Shown here piece after piece: positions 7,079-16,429 of a stretch of 64,000 nucleotides of DNA. Numbering within the stretch: position 1 is the first letter of the stretch; each line of letters begins with the position of its first letter. Position numbers and translations under genes: made by a program. The stretch spans positions 992,001 to 1,056,000 of the forward strand of contig NZ_LT906465.1 in assembly GCF_900187185.1 (NCBI RefSeq). The letters are read 5' to 3'. Under the pieces are notes generated by a model that was not told where the DNA came from, did no database searches, and was given only the letters and a program-made list of their open reading frames with translations. This DNA comes from Chryseobacterium taklimakanense. GTDB lineage: Bacteria; Bacteroidota; Bacteroidia; Flavobacteriales; Weeksellaceae.

Positions 7079-10000
7079 TTAAGGCATCTTCTGCCTGGGC
7101 AAACCAATTTCATGCTCCTGCGGATACGGCGCGCGCCACGTCATGCTCACATCTTCGTTGATTTTCCGGTGAACTTCATAACGTTTTTCTTTGTCGAGAG
7201 CGTAATGTGGATCAGGAATGAAGGGCATTTTGGCCATTTTTAAAATCGTGATGGTCGGGAAATGAAAATCCACTTCTACCTGGCCTAAAAGCAAATAACA
7301 GCCGCCGCCCTGAAACGGATATTCCCTTAAATTATCAGGGAAATGCGCGGTATCAAAATATTCGCCTTCGGCATCGATCCACGTCCCGAAATACATCGTG
7401 CCTTTTTTGGTAGGAACGTGCTTCCGGGAAATAAGATACGCCAACATTTTTACCTGCTTTTTATGATATTTAAGCAGATCTTTCGCCATCACAGAACCGC
7501 GGTATTTCGTTTCCAACAAATCGAACGGACTGCACGAAACCGGGAATCCAAGGATTTCAATTTCATCAAAAGCATCCTCAAAAGGGTTTCTTTTTAATTC
7601 AGGTAACCGGTATTCTTTTTTCGGTTCTTCCTCAAAAATCGAATGGAAACGGTGTACTGGTTTGAAATTGACCATAATCAACCGCGCCTCAATCAAAAGT
7701 TCATTTTTCTGTTTCCCGGTAAAGCGAAAGGCACCTGCAAAAATTAGAATCTGCAAGGTTTCAATACCAATTGGAACGCGCTTGATGAAATTTTCCAGCG
7801 ACGTAAAATCACCGTTCCTTTCCCTTTCTTCAGGAATGAACTGCGCCAGCCTGCCTTCCAGTTTTTCAATATGCATTAAACCTAAAAAAACATCTTTGCC
7901 GTACACGGTTGTTTCAAACATACTTTTGTTGACACAAGGATTATGGATGATTCCGCCGCTCATTCTGCATTCGTGAACATAAACTTCCGTGCGGTAAAAT
8001 CCGCCGCCATTATTGATGGCCGCAACCATAAATTCAATCGGGAAATAAGCCTTCAAATACAAACTTTGATAACTTTCCACCGCATAACTCGCGGAATGAG
8101 CCTTGCAGAACGAATAGCCCGCAAAACTCTCTATTTGCCGGTAAACCTCTTTGCTCAAAGCGTCCGGATGGCCCTGTTTCCTGCAGCTTTCAAAAAACTC
8201 ATCACGAACTTCCTGAAGTTTCTGTACAGAACGTGATTTCCCGCTCATCGCACGCCGCAAGATGTCGCCGCTTTCCGGTGAAACACCGCCAAAACCCTGC
8301 GCAATCTTGATCACATCTTCCTGATAAACCATAATTCCGTAGGTTTCACCCAACTGCTTCTCAAAAACCGGATGGAAATATTCGAATTTATCGGGATTGT
8401 TGTGCCGGAAAATATACTCCCGCATCATGCCGCTTTGTGCAACACCGGGACGGATGATCGACGAAGCCGCCACCAGAGTCTTATAATTATCGCATTTCAA
8501 GCGCCTTAAAAGTCCGCGCATCGCCGGAGATTCGATATAAAAACAACCCAGAGTTTTTCCGCGGCTGAGCATTTCATTGCATTTGGCTTCATTTTTTGAA
8601 ATCTTCGTATCGCGAATATCAACTTTAATACCCTGATTTTTCTCAATAAGATGAACAGCATCATTGATCGTTCCCAAGCCTCTTTGAGACAGAATGTCAA
8701 ATTTTTCCAGACCGATTTCTTCTGCGGTGTGCATATCAAACTGTACGATTGGGAAGCCCTTTGGCGGCATTTCCAAAGCGGTGTAATTTGTGATGGGTTC
8801 TTCAGAAATCAAAATTCCGCAGGAGTGCATACTGCGCTGGTTCGGGAATTTTTCGAGCAATTTTCCGTATTTGTGTACGAGTTTCACGATTTTATTGTCA
8901 TCGTGCTTCTCCACCGGATTGGTGGCCAAAACATCGAGTTCTTCTTTCGGCAAACCGAAAGCCTTTCCAACTTCCCGGAAAATCGATCGGTATTTGAATT
9001 CCACATTCGTTCCGCAAAACGCTACATGATCTTTGCCGTATTTTTCAAAAATATATTTTAAAATTTCGTCGCGCTCACGCCAACTCCAATCAATATCGAA
9101 ATCCGGCGGTGATTGGCGGTTCAGGTTTAAAAACCTTTCAAAATAAAGATCAAGTTCGATCGGGCAAATGTCGGTAATGCCCAAACAATAACTCACAATT
9201 GAATTTGCACCGCTACCTCTCCCAACATGCATAAAACCGCGATGATTGCTATACTGTACCACATCCCAGGTGATTAAAAAATAACCTGAAAAATTCAGTT
9301 TGCTGATAACTTTTAATTCTTTTTCTATACGTTGTTTGGCCTGAACATTATCATCGGAATAACGTTTTTTAAAGCCTTCATACGCAAGACTTCTCAATAA
9401 ATCTTCATCAGATTCCTTGCTTTCGGTGAAATATTTTTTGGTTCTCGGAACTTTAAATTCGTAAGTAAAAGAACAGGCATCCGCAACAGCATTGGTGTTT
9501 TCGATAATTTGGGGATAATTCCGAAAAGGCCTCAGAACCTCCGGAACGGGTTTCATGAAATCGTTTTTTGAACATATTTCCTCTTCTGTAAGCTTGGAAA
9601 CCAAAGTATTGCCGTCGATCGCACGCAGAATCCTGTGGAGATTATAATCTTCCTTTGTCTGAAAAACGACGGGTTGCAACACAACCATTTTGCTGATCTG
9701 GTGTTTTCGCTCGCGTTGCACAAGAAAATTTGTTTCGTCCGGACGTATGCCAATAAATTCACTTTCTGAAAGGTTTTCAGGAGCATTTTTTAAAGGGTAA
9801 ATAACAGTGACGTCCGTAAAGAGAGGATTTTGTTTTGGAATTTCCACGCCTTCGCAATTGTAAGCCGTCATCATCCGGTTGATTTCTTCTACACCTTTCG
9901 GATTTTTGGCGAGACAGATGTAGTACAGTTCGTTGGCCACACGAACTTCCATTCCCACAATGGGTTTTATCTGATGAAGCAGGCACTCTCTGTAAAAATC

Positions 10001-10135
10001 ATAAATTCCCGTAACCGTGTTGATATCCGTCAAAGCCAAAGTTCTCACGCCATTTTTCGCGGCGGTTTTCACCAAATCTTCTACAGAGATGGTGCCGTAG
10101 CGCAGGCTGTGGAAAGAGTGACAGTTGAGGAACAT
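7079..10135 (-). CDS. dnaE2: Error-prone DNA polymerase III alpha subunit (DnaE2-like)
   Basis: A 1018-residue C-family polymerase, shorter than replicative DnaE (~1150-1500 in Bacteroidetes) and in the DnaE2 range. An N-terminal PHP domain begins CHSFHSLRYGTIS and has lost the usual Asp-His after LTD (reads LTDINTVTG). The polymerase aspartates are kept in PDFDIDWSWRERD. It lies 21 bases downstream of dinB in the same direction, the arrangement of translesion 'mutasome' cassettes in which DnaE2 extends from damage using a Y-family partner. Role in damage-induced mutagenesis is inferred from that context. The start ATG at 10135 matches the family N-terminus. No terminator is visible on its strand; the hairpin at 7016 points the other way. 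Confidence 0.85.
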   Translation of the reverse strand: MFLNCHSFHSLRYGTISVEDLVKTAAKNGVRTLALTDINTVTGIYDFYRECLLHQIKPIVGMEVRVANELYYICLAKNPKGVEEINRMMTAYNCEGVEIPKQNPLFTDVTVIYPLKNAPENLSESEFIGIRPDETNFLVQRERKHQISKMVVLQPVVFQTKEDYNLHRILRAIDGNTLVSKLTEEEICSKNDFMKPVPEVLRPFRNYPQIIENTNAVADACSFTYEFKVPRTKKYFTESKESDEDLLRSLAYEGFKKRYSDDNVQAKQRIEKELKVISKLNFSGYFLITWDVVQYSNHRGFMHVGRGSGANSIVSYCLGITDICPIELDLYFERFLNLNRQSPPDFDIDWSWRERDEILKYIFEKYGKDHVAFCGTNVEFKYRSIFREVGKAFGLPKEELDVLATNPVEKHDDNKIVKLVHKYGKLLEKFPNQRSMHSCGILISEEPITNYTALEMPPKGFPIVQFDMHTAEEIGLEKFDILSQRGLGTINDAVHLIEKNQGIKVDIRDTKISKNEAKCNEMLSRGKTLGCFYIESPAMRGLLRRLKCDNYKTLVAASSIIRPGVAQSGMMREYIFRHNNPDKFEYFHPVFEKQLGETYGIMVYQEDVIKIAQGFGGVSPESGDILRRAMSGKSRSVQKLQEVRDEFFESCRKQGHPDALSKEVYRQIESFAGYSFCKAHSASYAVESYQSLYLKAYFPIEFMVAAINNGGGFYRTEVYVHECRMSGGIIHNPCVNKSMFETTVYGKDVFLGLMHIEKLEGRLAQFIPEERERNGDFTSLENFIKRVPIGIETLQILIFAGAFRFTGKQKNELLIEARLIMVNFKPVHRFHSIFEEEPKKEYRLPELKRNPFEDAFDEIEILGFPVSCSPFDLLETKYRGSVMAKDLLKYHKKQVKMLAYLISRKHVPTKKGTMYFGTWIDAEGEYFDTAHFPDNLREYPFQGGGCYLLLGQVEVDFHFPTITILKMAKMPFIPDPHYALDKEKRYEVHRKINEDVSMTWRAPYPQEHEIGLPRQKMP

Positions 10136-10156
10136 TGAATATTTTTTTGAATTAAA

Positions 10157-11302
10157 TCAAACCGAAGCAAATCCTACCCCCCGCTGCACCGCGCCGTTTC
10201 CAAACCTGCGTTTCATCCTGTCCATCGCCTGGTAAAGGTTCATCAGTTCTTCTGTATCTTCAAAAAGATTCATCTGATGCTGCCCATGGACGAGGCCGGA
10301 AAATTTCACACCTATCAACCGCAAACGCATTCTTCGGGTGTACAGTTTTTTGAAAAGTTCGAGCGCATATTTCAGCAGCGTATGGTCAACCGCACTATAC
10401 GGAATGCGGCACTGTTTGGTCTCCGTATCGAAATTGGTATAGCGGATTTTTACCGTAACAACCGAGGTTAAGAGTTTCTGTTCGCGCAGTTGAAACGCCA
10501 GGTTTTCCACCATTCGGGAAATCAGGCTGTGCATATTTTCTATATCGATGGTGTCTTCATTAAAGGTATGTTCCTTGGAAATGGATTTCTGTTCAGAGTA
10601 AGGCACTACGGGCGAATCATCGATGCCGTTGGCTTTTTTCCAGAGTTCCTGTCCGTTTTTGCCCATCATCTGCTGCAGCACATCCATGGGCATTTCGGCC
10701 AAAGTCTGTATTTTTCGGACACCGATTCTTGATAAAAGCTGAAACGTCACACTTCCCACCATCGGGATTTTCCGGACGGATAAAGGATTTAAAAAAGATT
10801 GAACCAGGTCACTTTTAATTTCCAGACGACCTAAAGGCTTTGCTTCGCCGGTTCCGATTTTTGAAACGGTTTTGTTTGTGGAAAGCGCAAAAGAAATGGG
10901 CAGCCCGGTTTCTTTGGTGATGGTTTGCGTGATTTCATTGGTCCATTTGTAGCAGCCGAAAAACTTATCCATCCCGGAGAGATCGAGGTAAAACTCGTCG
11001 ATGCTGGATTTCTCCATCAGCGGCACATTATTCCGGATAATTTCCGTGACTTCATTTGACTTTTGGGAGAAAAATTCATAGTCGCCCTTCACTACTTTTG
11101 CATCGGGACAAAGCCTCAAAGCCATCTTCATCGGCATTGCGGAATGCACACCGAATTTTCGTGCTTCATACGAGCAGCTGGCCACCACACCACGCTCGCC
11201 ACCGCCCACAATTACAGGCACACCGTTTAACCTGCTGTCTAAAAGCCGGGTGCAGGAAACAAAAAAAGTATCCAAATCCATATGTACGATTGAGCGTTGC
11301 AT
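10157..11302 (-). CDS. dinB: DNA polymerase IV, Y-family
   Basis: A 381-residue translesion polymerase of normal length. Catalytic acids are visible in MDLDTFF (residues 8-14) and SSIDEFYLDLS (near 100), the palm motif of the Y family. The C-terminal QMNLF segment fits the beta-clamp-binding consensus QxxLF. It inserts nucleotides opposite lesions without proofreading and probably works with the DnaE2-like polymerase encoded just downstream. A TAATTTTG element sits four bases before the ATG, so the mRNA would be leaderless or nearly so. No LexA or UmuD-like gene is adjacent within the window, so damage regulation, if any, acts from elsewhere. Confidence 0.9.
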   Translation of the reverse strand: MQRSIVHMDLDTFFVSCTRLLDSRLNGVPVIVGGGERGVVASCSYEARKFGVHSAMPMKMALRLCPDAKVVKGDYEFFSQKSNEVTEIIRNNVPLMEKSSIDEFYLDLSGMDKFFGCYKWTNEITQTITKETGLPISFALSTNKTVSKIGTGEAKPLGRLEIKSDLVQSFLNPLSVRKIPMVGSVTFQLLSRIGVRKIQTLAEMPMDVLQQMMGKNGQELWKKANGIDDSPVVPYSEQKSISKEHTFNEDTIDIENMHSLISRMVENLAFQLREQKLLTSVVTVKIRYTNFDTETKQCRIPYSAVDHTLLKYALELFKKLYTRRMRLRLIGVKFSGLVHGQHQMNLFEDTEELMNLYQAMDRMKRRFGNGAVQRGVGFASV

Positions 11303-11306
11303 ACGG

Positions 11307-11314
11307 CAAAATTA
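11307..11314 (-). promoter_or_regulatory. -7 promoter element directly before dinB
   Basis: On the minus strand TAATTTTG matches TAnnTTTG and ends four bases before the dinB ATG. Initiation would fall at or next to the start codon, implying a leaderless transcript. No good -33 TTG was found. Confidence 0.4.
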
Positions 11315-11390
11315 TGACAAAAAATATCACACTTTTTAATTTTTAATGGTATAAAATGTAACATTCTTATTTATTCCTGTTTTAAAAGCA

Positions 11391-11424
11391 AAAATAAAAA
11401 AATCAGAGCGCTTGCCCTGATTTT
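11391..11424 (-). terminator. Terminator downstream of ypdA-like gene
   Basis: Arms AAAATCAG (11399-11406) and CTGATTTT (11417-11424) are followed on the minus strand by a T-rich run, just beyond the reductase stop codon. Confidence 0.7.
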
Positions 11425-11446
11425 GTCTTTTTCTGTTCCAACTTAT

Positions 11447-12430
11447 TTATTGTTCCTGGTGCAAATAAATCTTTGAAACAATATTTCCCATAATCATTTC
11501 AGCATGAATCCTTGAGTTTTCAATGAACCACAGATGCGTGTCCATCCCCCCGCAAACCACTCCGGCAAGGTAGAGATTTTGAATATTGGTTTCCATAGTT
11601 TCCGGATTATAAACAGGCTTCAGAGTATCGCCTTCGAGTTGGATCCCACAGTTCTGTAAGAATTCAAAATCAGGAAGATATCCCGTCATTGCCAGAACAA
11701 AGTCGTTTTGCAATTCATTGATATGGCCCCCGGAGTCTTTGAAAATCACACGGTCTTCTTTAATTTCAATTATTTCTGCCCCAAAATAAGCCTTAATGCT
11801 TCCCTCGGCCATCCGGTTTTCAATATCAGGTTTCACCCAATATTTTACACTGTCAGAAATTCTATCACCTTTTATAATCATCGTCACTTCGGCACCTTTC
11901 CTGTAAGTTTCGAGCGCAGCGTCAACGGCCGAATTACTGGCGCCCACCACAACAATTTTCTGTTTTGCATAAGGGTAAGGCTCAGTATAATAATGCTTTA
12001 CCTTATCCAGATTTTCGCCGGGAACCTTCATCAGCTTCGGAATGTCGTAGAAGCCGGTAGCGATCACTACATTTTTAGCAGAATAAACAGTTTTTGAAGT
12101 CTCTACTTCAAAAATTGCTTCAGACTTCAAAATTTTAAGAACCCTTTCGTAAAGATTGATGTTAATCCCCAGAGTCCTTGTTATACCCTGATAATACTCC
12201 AAAGCTTCCTGGCGCCCGGGTTTGGGAGCAGTAGAAATAAAAGGGATATTGCCAATTTCCAGCTTTTCGGCAGTAGAAAAAAAGCGCATATAAAGCGGAT
12301 AATTGTAAAGCGAATTCACGACTGTTCCCTTTTCGATGATTAAATATTTCAGTTTGTGCTTTTGTGCTTCCCGTGCGCAGTTCAGTCCTATTGGGCCGCC
12401 ACCCACAATCACAACATCATATATTTCCAT
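11447..12430 (-). CDS. ypdA: YpdA/Bdr-family flavin disulfide reductase
   Basis: A 327-residue FAD/NADPH-binding protein resembling thioredoxin reductase but lacking its CxxC. The FAD site VIVGGGPIGLNCA begins at residue 8, a second Rossmann motif VVVGASNSAVDAAL is mid-protein, and the C-terminal segment LAGVVCGG matches the YpdA family. In Firmicutes YpdA reduces bacillithiol disulfide; Flavobacteria and Deinococcus members are also linked to bacillithiol, so a low-molecular-weight thiol reductase role is likely. A TAAATTTG element (12435-12442) lies four bases before the ATG, again suggesting a leaderless mRNA. It is transcribed alone and ends at a clear terminator. Confidence 0.85.
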   Translation of the reverse strand: MEIYDVVIVGGGPIGLNCAREAQKHKLKYLIIEKGTVVNSLYNYPLYMRFFSTAEKLEIGNIPFISTAPKPGRQEALEYYQGITRTLGININLYERVLKILKSEAIFEVETSKTVYSAKNVVIATGFYDIPKLMKVPGENLDKVKHYYTEPYPYAKQKIVVVGASNSAVDAALETYRKGAEVTMIIKGDRISDSVKYWVKPDIENRMAEGSIKAYFGAEIIEIKEDRVIFKDSGGHINELQNDFVLAMTGYLPDFEFLQNCGIQLEGDTLKPVYNPETMETNIQNLYLAGVVCGGMDTHLWFIENSRIHAEMIMGNIVSKIYLHQEQ

Positions 12431-12434
12431 AGTA

Positions 12435-12442
12435 CAAATTTA
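12435..12442 (-). promoter_or_regulatory. -7 promoter element directly before ypdA
   Basis: TAAATTTG on the minus strand is an exact consensus match four bases from the start codon, the same unusual geometry as at dinB. Confidence 0.45.
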
Positions 12443-12499
12443 AGTTGAATACTGCTAATAAGGTCTGAAATTTGATTTTATTTCTTATAAACTTCCACT

Positions 12500-13126
12500 A
12501 TGAAAACAGCAGCTTACATTTTAATCCTTTCCCTGGCTGCCTGCAATAAAAGCGCGCCAAAAGTAGAACCCCGCATTGATTCGGCCACGGTTGAGGTAAC
12601 GAAAGAAACCGAAAAACGTGCTGAAATTCCTGCAGATGAAGCAGCCGCTTCGATAAATCAACGCTTATTAAGTATTTTAAAATCGAAGGATTACCATGCG
12701 TTCTCGCAATACATCCATCCACAAAAGGGTGTCAGGTTTTCAATGTACGCTTATCTGCATCCCGAAAATAAGATTTTCAGCAAGGAAGATTTTGACAGAT
12801 ACATTAATTCAAATATCAAATTCACCTGGGGAAGCAGAGACGGCAGCGGTGAGCCTCTTGTTCTTTCTCTTAAAGATTACTTCGAAAAATGGATTTTCAA
12901 ACGGGATTTCAGCAATGCCGAATATCATTTTAATGAATTCCGCGGGCAGGGAAATTCACTAAACAATATCAAAGAAATTTATCCCACACAAAATTTCACT
13001 GAAAATTATATCCCCGGGACTGAAAAATATGGGGGAATGGACTGGAACTCGCTACGGTTTGTTTTCGAACAATACAACGGGATTTACTACTTGGTTGCTG
13101 TGATCAATGATGAGTGGACCGTTTAG
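12500..13126 (+). CDS. Uncharacterised lipoprotein
   Basis: A 208-residue predicted lipoprotein: a short N-terminal hydrophobic segment ends in the lipobox LSLAAC with the lipidated Cys at residue 15, followed by a charged linker (20-50). The rest is a soluble domain rich in aromatic residues (for example MYAYLHPENKIFSKEDFDRY and NSLRFVFEQYNGIYYLVAVI at the C-terminus), resembling small NTF2-like or steady-state periplasmic folds, though I do not recognise a named family. It is divergent from the ypdA-like gene and convergent with cbpM, so it is likely a single-gene unit. Function unknown. Confidence 0.75.
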   Translation: MKTAAYILILSLAACNKSAPKVEPRIDSATVEVTKETEKRAEIPADEAAASINQRLLSILKSKDYHAFSQYIHPQKGVRFSMYAYLHPENKIFSKEDFDRYINSNIKFTWGSRDGSGEPLVLSLKDYFEKWIFKRDFSNAEYHFNEFRGQGNSLNNIKEIYPTQNFTENYIPGTEKYGGMDWNSLRFVFEQYNGIYYLVAVINDEWTV

Positions 13127-13133
13127 TTTAACC

Positions 13134-13445
13134 TTATAAATCCTGGGTTTCCTCCCATTCAGCTGAACTTATGTAAGCACGCTGCATAAGCCTGCGGTTT
13201 TCGTCCTGCAGCGCATTGATTTTGTGCAAAAGATTATTGATCACCTCCAGGCCGGGCATATTCACTTCCAGGTCGTAGTGCCAGTTGGCAAATTTCTCAA
13301 ACTGTGGCAATTCTTCGTACAGAAGGTATTTTATATTGTTTTCAGTTTGCGTGGTAACCAGGCCATATTCTTCAAGTTCATCAAAGAATGTAAGTTCGAT
13401 ATTATATATTTTCACGAGTTCTTCCCTCGAAATTCTTTCGCTCAT
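13134..13445 (-). CDS. cbpM: CbpM-like chaperone modulator
   Basis: A 103-residue protein of the CbpM family (MerR-like fold), which binds the J domain of CbpA and restrains its co-chaperone activity. The order ISREELVKIYNIELTFFDELEEYGLV near the N-terminus followed by a C-terminal coiled helix (LHKINALQDENRRLMQRAY) matches the family. Its ATG lies two bases after the cbpA stop, so the two are one translationally coupled operon, with the modulator second as in E. coli. Confidence 0.85.
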   Translation of the reverse strand: MSERISREELVKIYNIELTFFDELEEYGLVTTQTENNIKYLLYEELPQFEKFANWHYDLEVNMPGLEVINNLLHKINALQDENRRLMQRAYISSAEWEETQDL

Positions 13446-13447
13446 AA

Positions 13448-14344
13448 TCAGAGATTTTTCAGTTTTTCGAAAATTTCTTTTTGTTCAGCACTAAGGTTTG
13501 TAGGGAGTTTCACGTCATAAGTAACAAACAGATCTCCGTACTGCCCTTCTTTTTTATAGACCGGAAAACCTTTACCTTTTAATCTCACTGTAGTTCCGTT
13601 TTGGGTTTCGGGCTTCACTTTCAGATTTACTGCACCCTGCAGCGTTTCAACCTTTATATCTCCGCCAAGAATTGCTGTGTACAGATCAACGGAGACTTTA
13701 GTCCGCAAATCGTCACCAATTCTCTCAAAACGGGAGTCCGGTGCAATATTGAATGTAATGTAAAGGTCACCGTTCGGCCCTCCGTTAAACCCTGGATTTC
13801 CATGGCCGCGAAGTTTAATTTGCTGCCCGTCGTAAACACCTGCGGGAATTGTAATCCTGACTTTTTTGCCGTTTATTTCAAAAGTCTGCTGGTGTGTGGT
13901 GGCGGCATCTTGAATGTTAAGATTCAGTTCAGCATAAACGTCCTGCCCCTTAAACTTGCCCGAGGCACTACCCCTGGTATTTCTGCCAAAACCCTGGCCC
14001 CCAAACATACTCTGGAAAAAATCCGAAAAGTCCTCCCCTTCAAAATCCCCACCGGAAAAACCGCTGTAGCTCTGGCTTTGCTGCCTGTATTGCTGCTGCG
14101 CCTTTTCATATTCTTCGCCATGTTTCCAGTTTTCTCCGTATTTGTCGTACTTGGCGCGGTTATCGGGATTGCTCAGAACTTCATTGGCTTCGTTTATTTC
14201 TTTAAATTTTTTTTCAGCTTCCTTATCACCAGGATTTACATCGGGATGGTATTTTCTCGCGAGTTTGCGGTATGCTTTTTTTATGGCATCAGCACTTGCG
14301 GTTTTATCAACTCCCAGAATTTTATAATAATCAATAAATGCCAT
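13448..14344 (-). CDS. cbpA: Curved-DNA-binding-type DnaJ co-chaperone
   Basis: A 298-residue class B J-protein. The J domain (residues 1-70) has the HPD motif within [12 protein letters not shown]; a Gly/Ser/Phe-rich linker follows (about 75-130, [15 protein letters not shown]), then two beta-barrel substrate-binding domains. There is no CxxCxGxG zinc region, which distinguishes it from DnaJ and fits CbpA. It stimulates DnaK ATPase and delivers unfolded clients. The adjacent cbpM strengthens the assignment. The start ATG at 14344 gives the standard [11 protein letters not shown] opening. Confidence 0.92.
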   Translation of the reverse strand: MAFIDYYKILGVDKTASADAIKKAYRKLARKYHPDVNPGDKEAEKKFKEINEANEVLSNPDNRAKYDKYGENWKHGEEYEKAQQQYRQQSQSYSGFSGGDFEGEDFSDFFQSMFGGQGFGRNTRGSASGKFKGQDVYAELNLNIQDAATTHQQTFEINGKKVRITIPAGVYDGQQIKLRGHGNPGFNGGPNGDLYITFNIAPDSRFERIGDDLRTKVSVDLYTAILGGDIKVETLQGAVNLKVKPETQNGTTVRLKGKGFPVYKKEGQYGDLFVTYDVKLPTNLSAEQKEIFEKLKNL

Positions 14345-14540
14345 TGATAAACATTAAAAATATGTCTAAAGATATAAAAAATAGAAACACATCTTTGCAA
14401 TTTTTCAGAATAAAACTGCAGTTTAAAATCAAAAAAAATGGAGACAGCAAAACCTAATGATTTGCATTTATACTGTTTACACATTTTTATAAAATGCAGC
14501 CCTTCTCAACATATTGAGATTTTATGATAAAAAAATAAAT

Positions 14541-14548
14541 TACCTTTG
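14541..14548 (+). promoter_or_regulatory. -7 promoter element of the DAACS transporter
   Basis: TACCTTTG, an exact TAnnTTTG match, lies 15 bases before the transporter start. A TTG at 14514-14516 could serve as -33 although the 24-base spacing is long. Confidence 0.45.
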
Positions 14549-14563
14549 ATTAAATTAAAATGA

Positions 14564-15796
14564 ATGAACACTTTCCTTAGGAATTACTCCAATATCATTC
14601 TGCTTCTTGCCGGAATTCTGATTGGCAGCCTGATCGGGATTTTTTTCCCGCAAACTGTAGATTATCTGAAGCCTGTGGGCGATATTTTTCTTAATCTTCT
14701 GTTCGTGTGTGTGGTTCCGCTGGTGTTCTTTGCTGTGGCCAACTCAATTTCCGGGGTGGAGCAACAGCATAAATTTGGCAGGATCATATTCTCTATGATC
14801 ATCACCTTCCTATTTTTTATCATTACTGCGGCGATTTTTACGGTGATTGCGGTGTACCTCTTCCCCACAGAAGCCGTCGGAATGCAGAATACTGGAGACC
14901 TTCCTCAAAATACCGATGAAGAAAACTGGGGAACCCGAATTGTAAAATTCTTCACCGTAAGCGAATTCACAAACCTTTTTTCAAGGCAAAATATGCTTGC
15001 CCTGCTGATTTTTGCCTTTCTTACCGGCACAGCAATCAAGAAAGCCGGAGCAGGAGGTTTGGCATTCAGGAATTTCATTTCATCAGGCTATGAAGTGATG
15101 AAGGAATTGCTCTTAACAGTAATGAAAGCCGCGCCGTTTGGCTTAGGCGCTTATTTCGCTTATCAGGTGGCAACCATTGGCCCGCAGCTTTTTGGCTTTT
15201 ATGCAAAACCGCTTGGACTTTATTATGTTGCCGGCGTTATATATTTCTTCACATTTTTCTCGCTTTACGCTTTTATTGCCAAAGGCACCGACGGAATAAA
15301 AAAATTCTGGAAGAACAACATATACCCCTCTCTTACCGCGATCAGTACATGCAGCAGTTTTGCAACAATGCCTGTAAATCTTCTCGCCGCACGCAGAATA
15401 GGGATCCCGGACTCTGTAGCAAATATTGTAATACCCATCGGAAGCACCTTGCATAAAAACGGCTCCTCGATGTCGAGCATCATTAAAATTTATGTAGCTT
15501 TCCTGATCATTGGAAAAGATTTTTTCGACCCAATGAATTTGGCTTTAGCACTCGGAATTACGGTTTTCGTAAGTATAGTAGCAGGCGGAATTCCGAACGG
15601 AGGCTATATCGGAGAACTTCTGATGATTTCAGTGTATCAGCTTCCACAGGAAGCAATCCCGGCCGTAATGATCATCGGAACCTTGGTTGATCCTTTGGCA
15701 ACCGTGCTTAATGCTACAGGCGATACAGTCGCCGCAATGGTTGTAACAAGGCTTTCCGGCGAAAACTTTGTCGAACCCGCGGCCGATAAGTTTTAA
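14564..15796 (+). CDS. Dicarboxylate/amino acid:cation symporter (DAACS)
   Basis: A 410-residue inner-membrane transporter of the glutamate/aspartate symporter family with the expected eight helices and two re-entrant loops. The serine-rich first hairpin reads AISTCSSFATMP and the second is around NATGDTVAAMVVTRLSG, both conserved. The family NMDGT motif of helix 7 is replaced by HKNGSS (near residue 300), so cation coupling or substrate choice may differ from GltP/GltPh. Substrate is probably an acidic amino acid, dicarboxylate or cystine-like compound. It is a monocistronic plus-strand gene divergent from cbpA. Confidence 0.85.
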   Translation: MNTFLRNYSNIILLLAGILIGSLIGIFFPQTVDYLKPVGDIFLNLLFVCVVPLVFFAVANSISGVEQQHKFGRIIFSMIITFLFFIITAAIFTVIAVYLFPTEAVGMQNTGDLPQNTDEENWGTRIVKFFTVSEFTNLFSRQNMLALLIFAFLTGTAIKKAGAGGLAFRNFISSGYEVMKELLLTVMKAAPFGLGAYFAYQVATIGPQLFGFYAKPLGLYYVAGVIYFFTFFSLYAFIAKGTDGIKKFWKNNIYPSLTAISTCSSFATMPVNLLAARRIGIPDSVANIVIPIGSTLHKNGSSMSSIIKIYVAFLIIGKDFFDPMNLALALGITVFVSIVAGGIPNGGYIGELLMISVYQLPQEAIPAVMIIGTLVDPLATVLNATGDTVAAMVVTRLSGENFVEPAADKF

Positions 15797-15900
15797 AAAA
15801 AGTCAATAAAAAAGCCCAAAACAAATATAGCCATTCTAAAATCAGAGCAAGGGAAATCCGGCTTTAACAAACTGCGCAGCATCAGTTTCAAATAAAGATT

Positions 15901-16359
15901 ATGCAAAAAGTAGAGAGTATAAATAAGGAGGAATTGGTCAATGTTATAAAATCAAAAATACAAGACAAAATTAAAAGCCTCGAAAAGCTGATTGCCGAAA
16001 CCCGCGCCTCAAACAACGAAACGAAAAGTTCGATGGGCGACAAATACGAAACCGGCCGTGAAATGCTTCAGCAGGAAATCAATAATCTTCAGGTGCAGTT
16101 GAATGAAGTTATAAAACAGCAAAGTATTCTCCAAAAGCTTCAAATAAAAAATTCCCAAAAAGTGGAAAGCGGTGCAGTGGTACAAACGGTAAAAGGATTA
16201 TTTTTCATTTCGGTTTCTGCGGGAGAACTTATAACTGAAAATCAAAAAGTTATGTCAGTTTCGCTAGATTCTCCGCTGGCGAAAGCGATGTCCGGAAAAG
16301 GAAAAGGCGAAAATTTTATTTTAAATAACTTATCCCAAAACATCATCGAAATTTGGTAA
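15901..16359 (+). CDS. GreA/GreB-like protein
   Basis: A 152-residue soluble protein. Residues ~10-85 form a charged, heptad-like antiparallel coiled coil (KIKSLEKLIAETRASNNETK and LQQEINNLQVQLNEVIKQQS); the C-terminal ~65 residues are beta-rich with an FKBP-like pattern. This is the two-domain plan of transcript-cleavage factors GreA/GreB, and similar short flavobacterial proteins are often mislabelled as 3-oxoacyl-ACP synthase. The segment between the helices (GDKYETGREM) keeps acidic residues where GreA tips act at the polymerase active site. It could modulate RNA polymerase; classification is by architecture. Confidence 0.65.
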   Translation: MQKVESINKEELVNVIKSKIQDKIKSLEKLIAETRASNNETKSSMGDKYETGREMLQQEINNLQVQLNEVIKQQSILQKLQIKNSQKVESGAVVQTVKGLFFISVSAGELITENQKVMSVSLDSPLAKAMSGKGKGENFILNNLSQNIIEIW

Positions 16360-16429
16360 AATTTGCCGTATTTTGTAATTTACAATGCCGCTCTCAGCTT
16401 AACGATGAGTGCTAATTTTATTAAAAAAA

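Noticed and set aside
13601-14347. 248-codon plus-strand open frame opposite cbpA
   Set aside because: Antisense shadow of a well-conserved J-protein gene.
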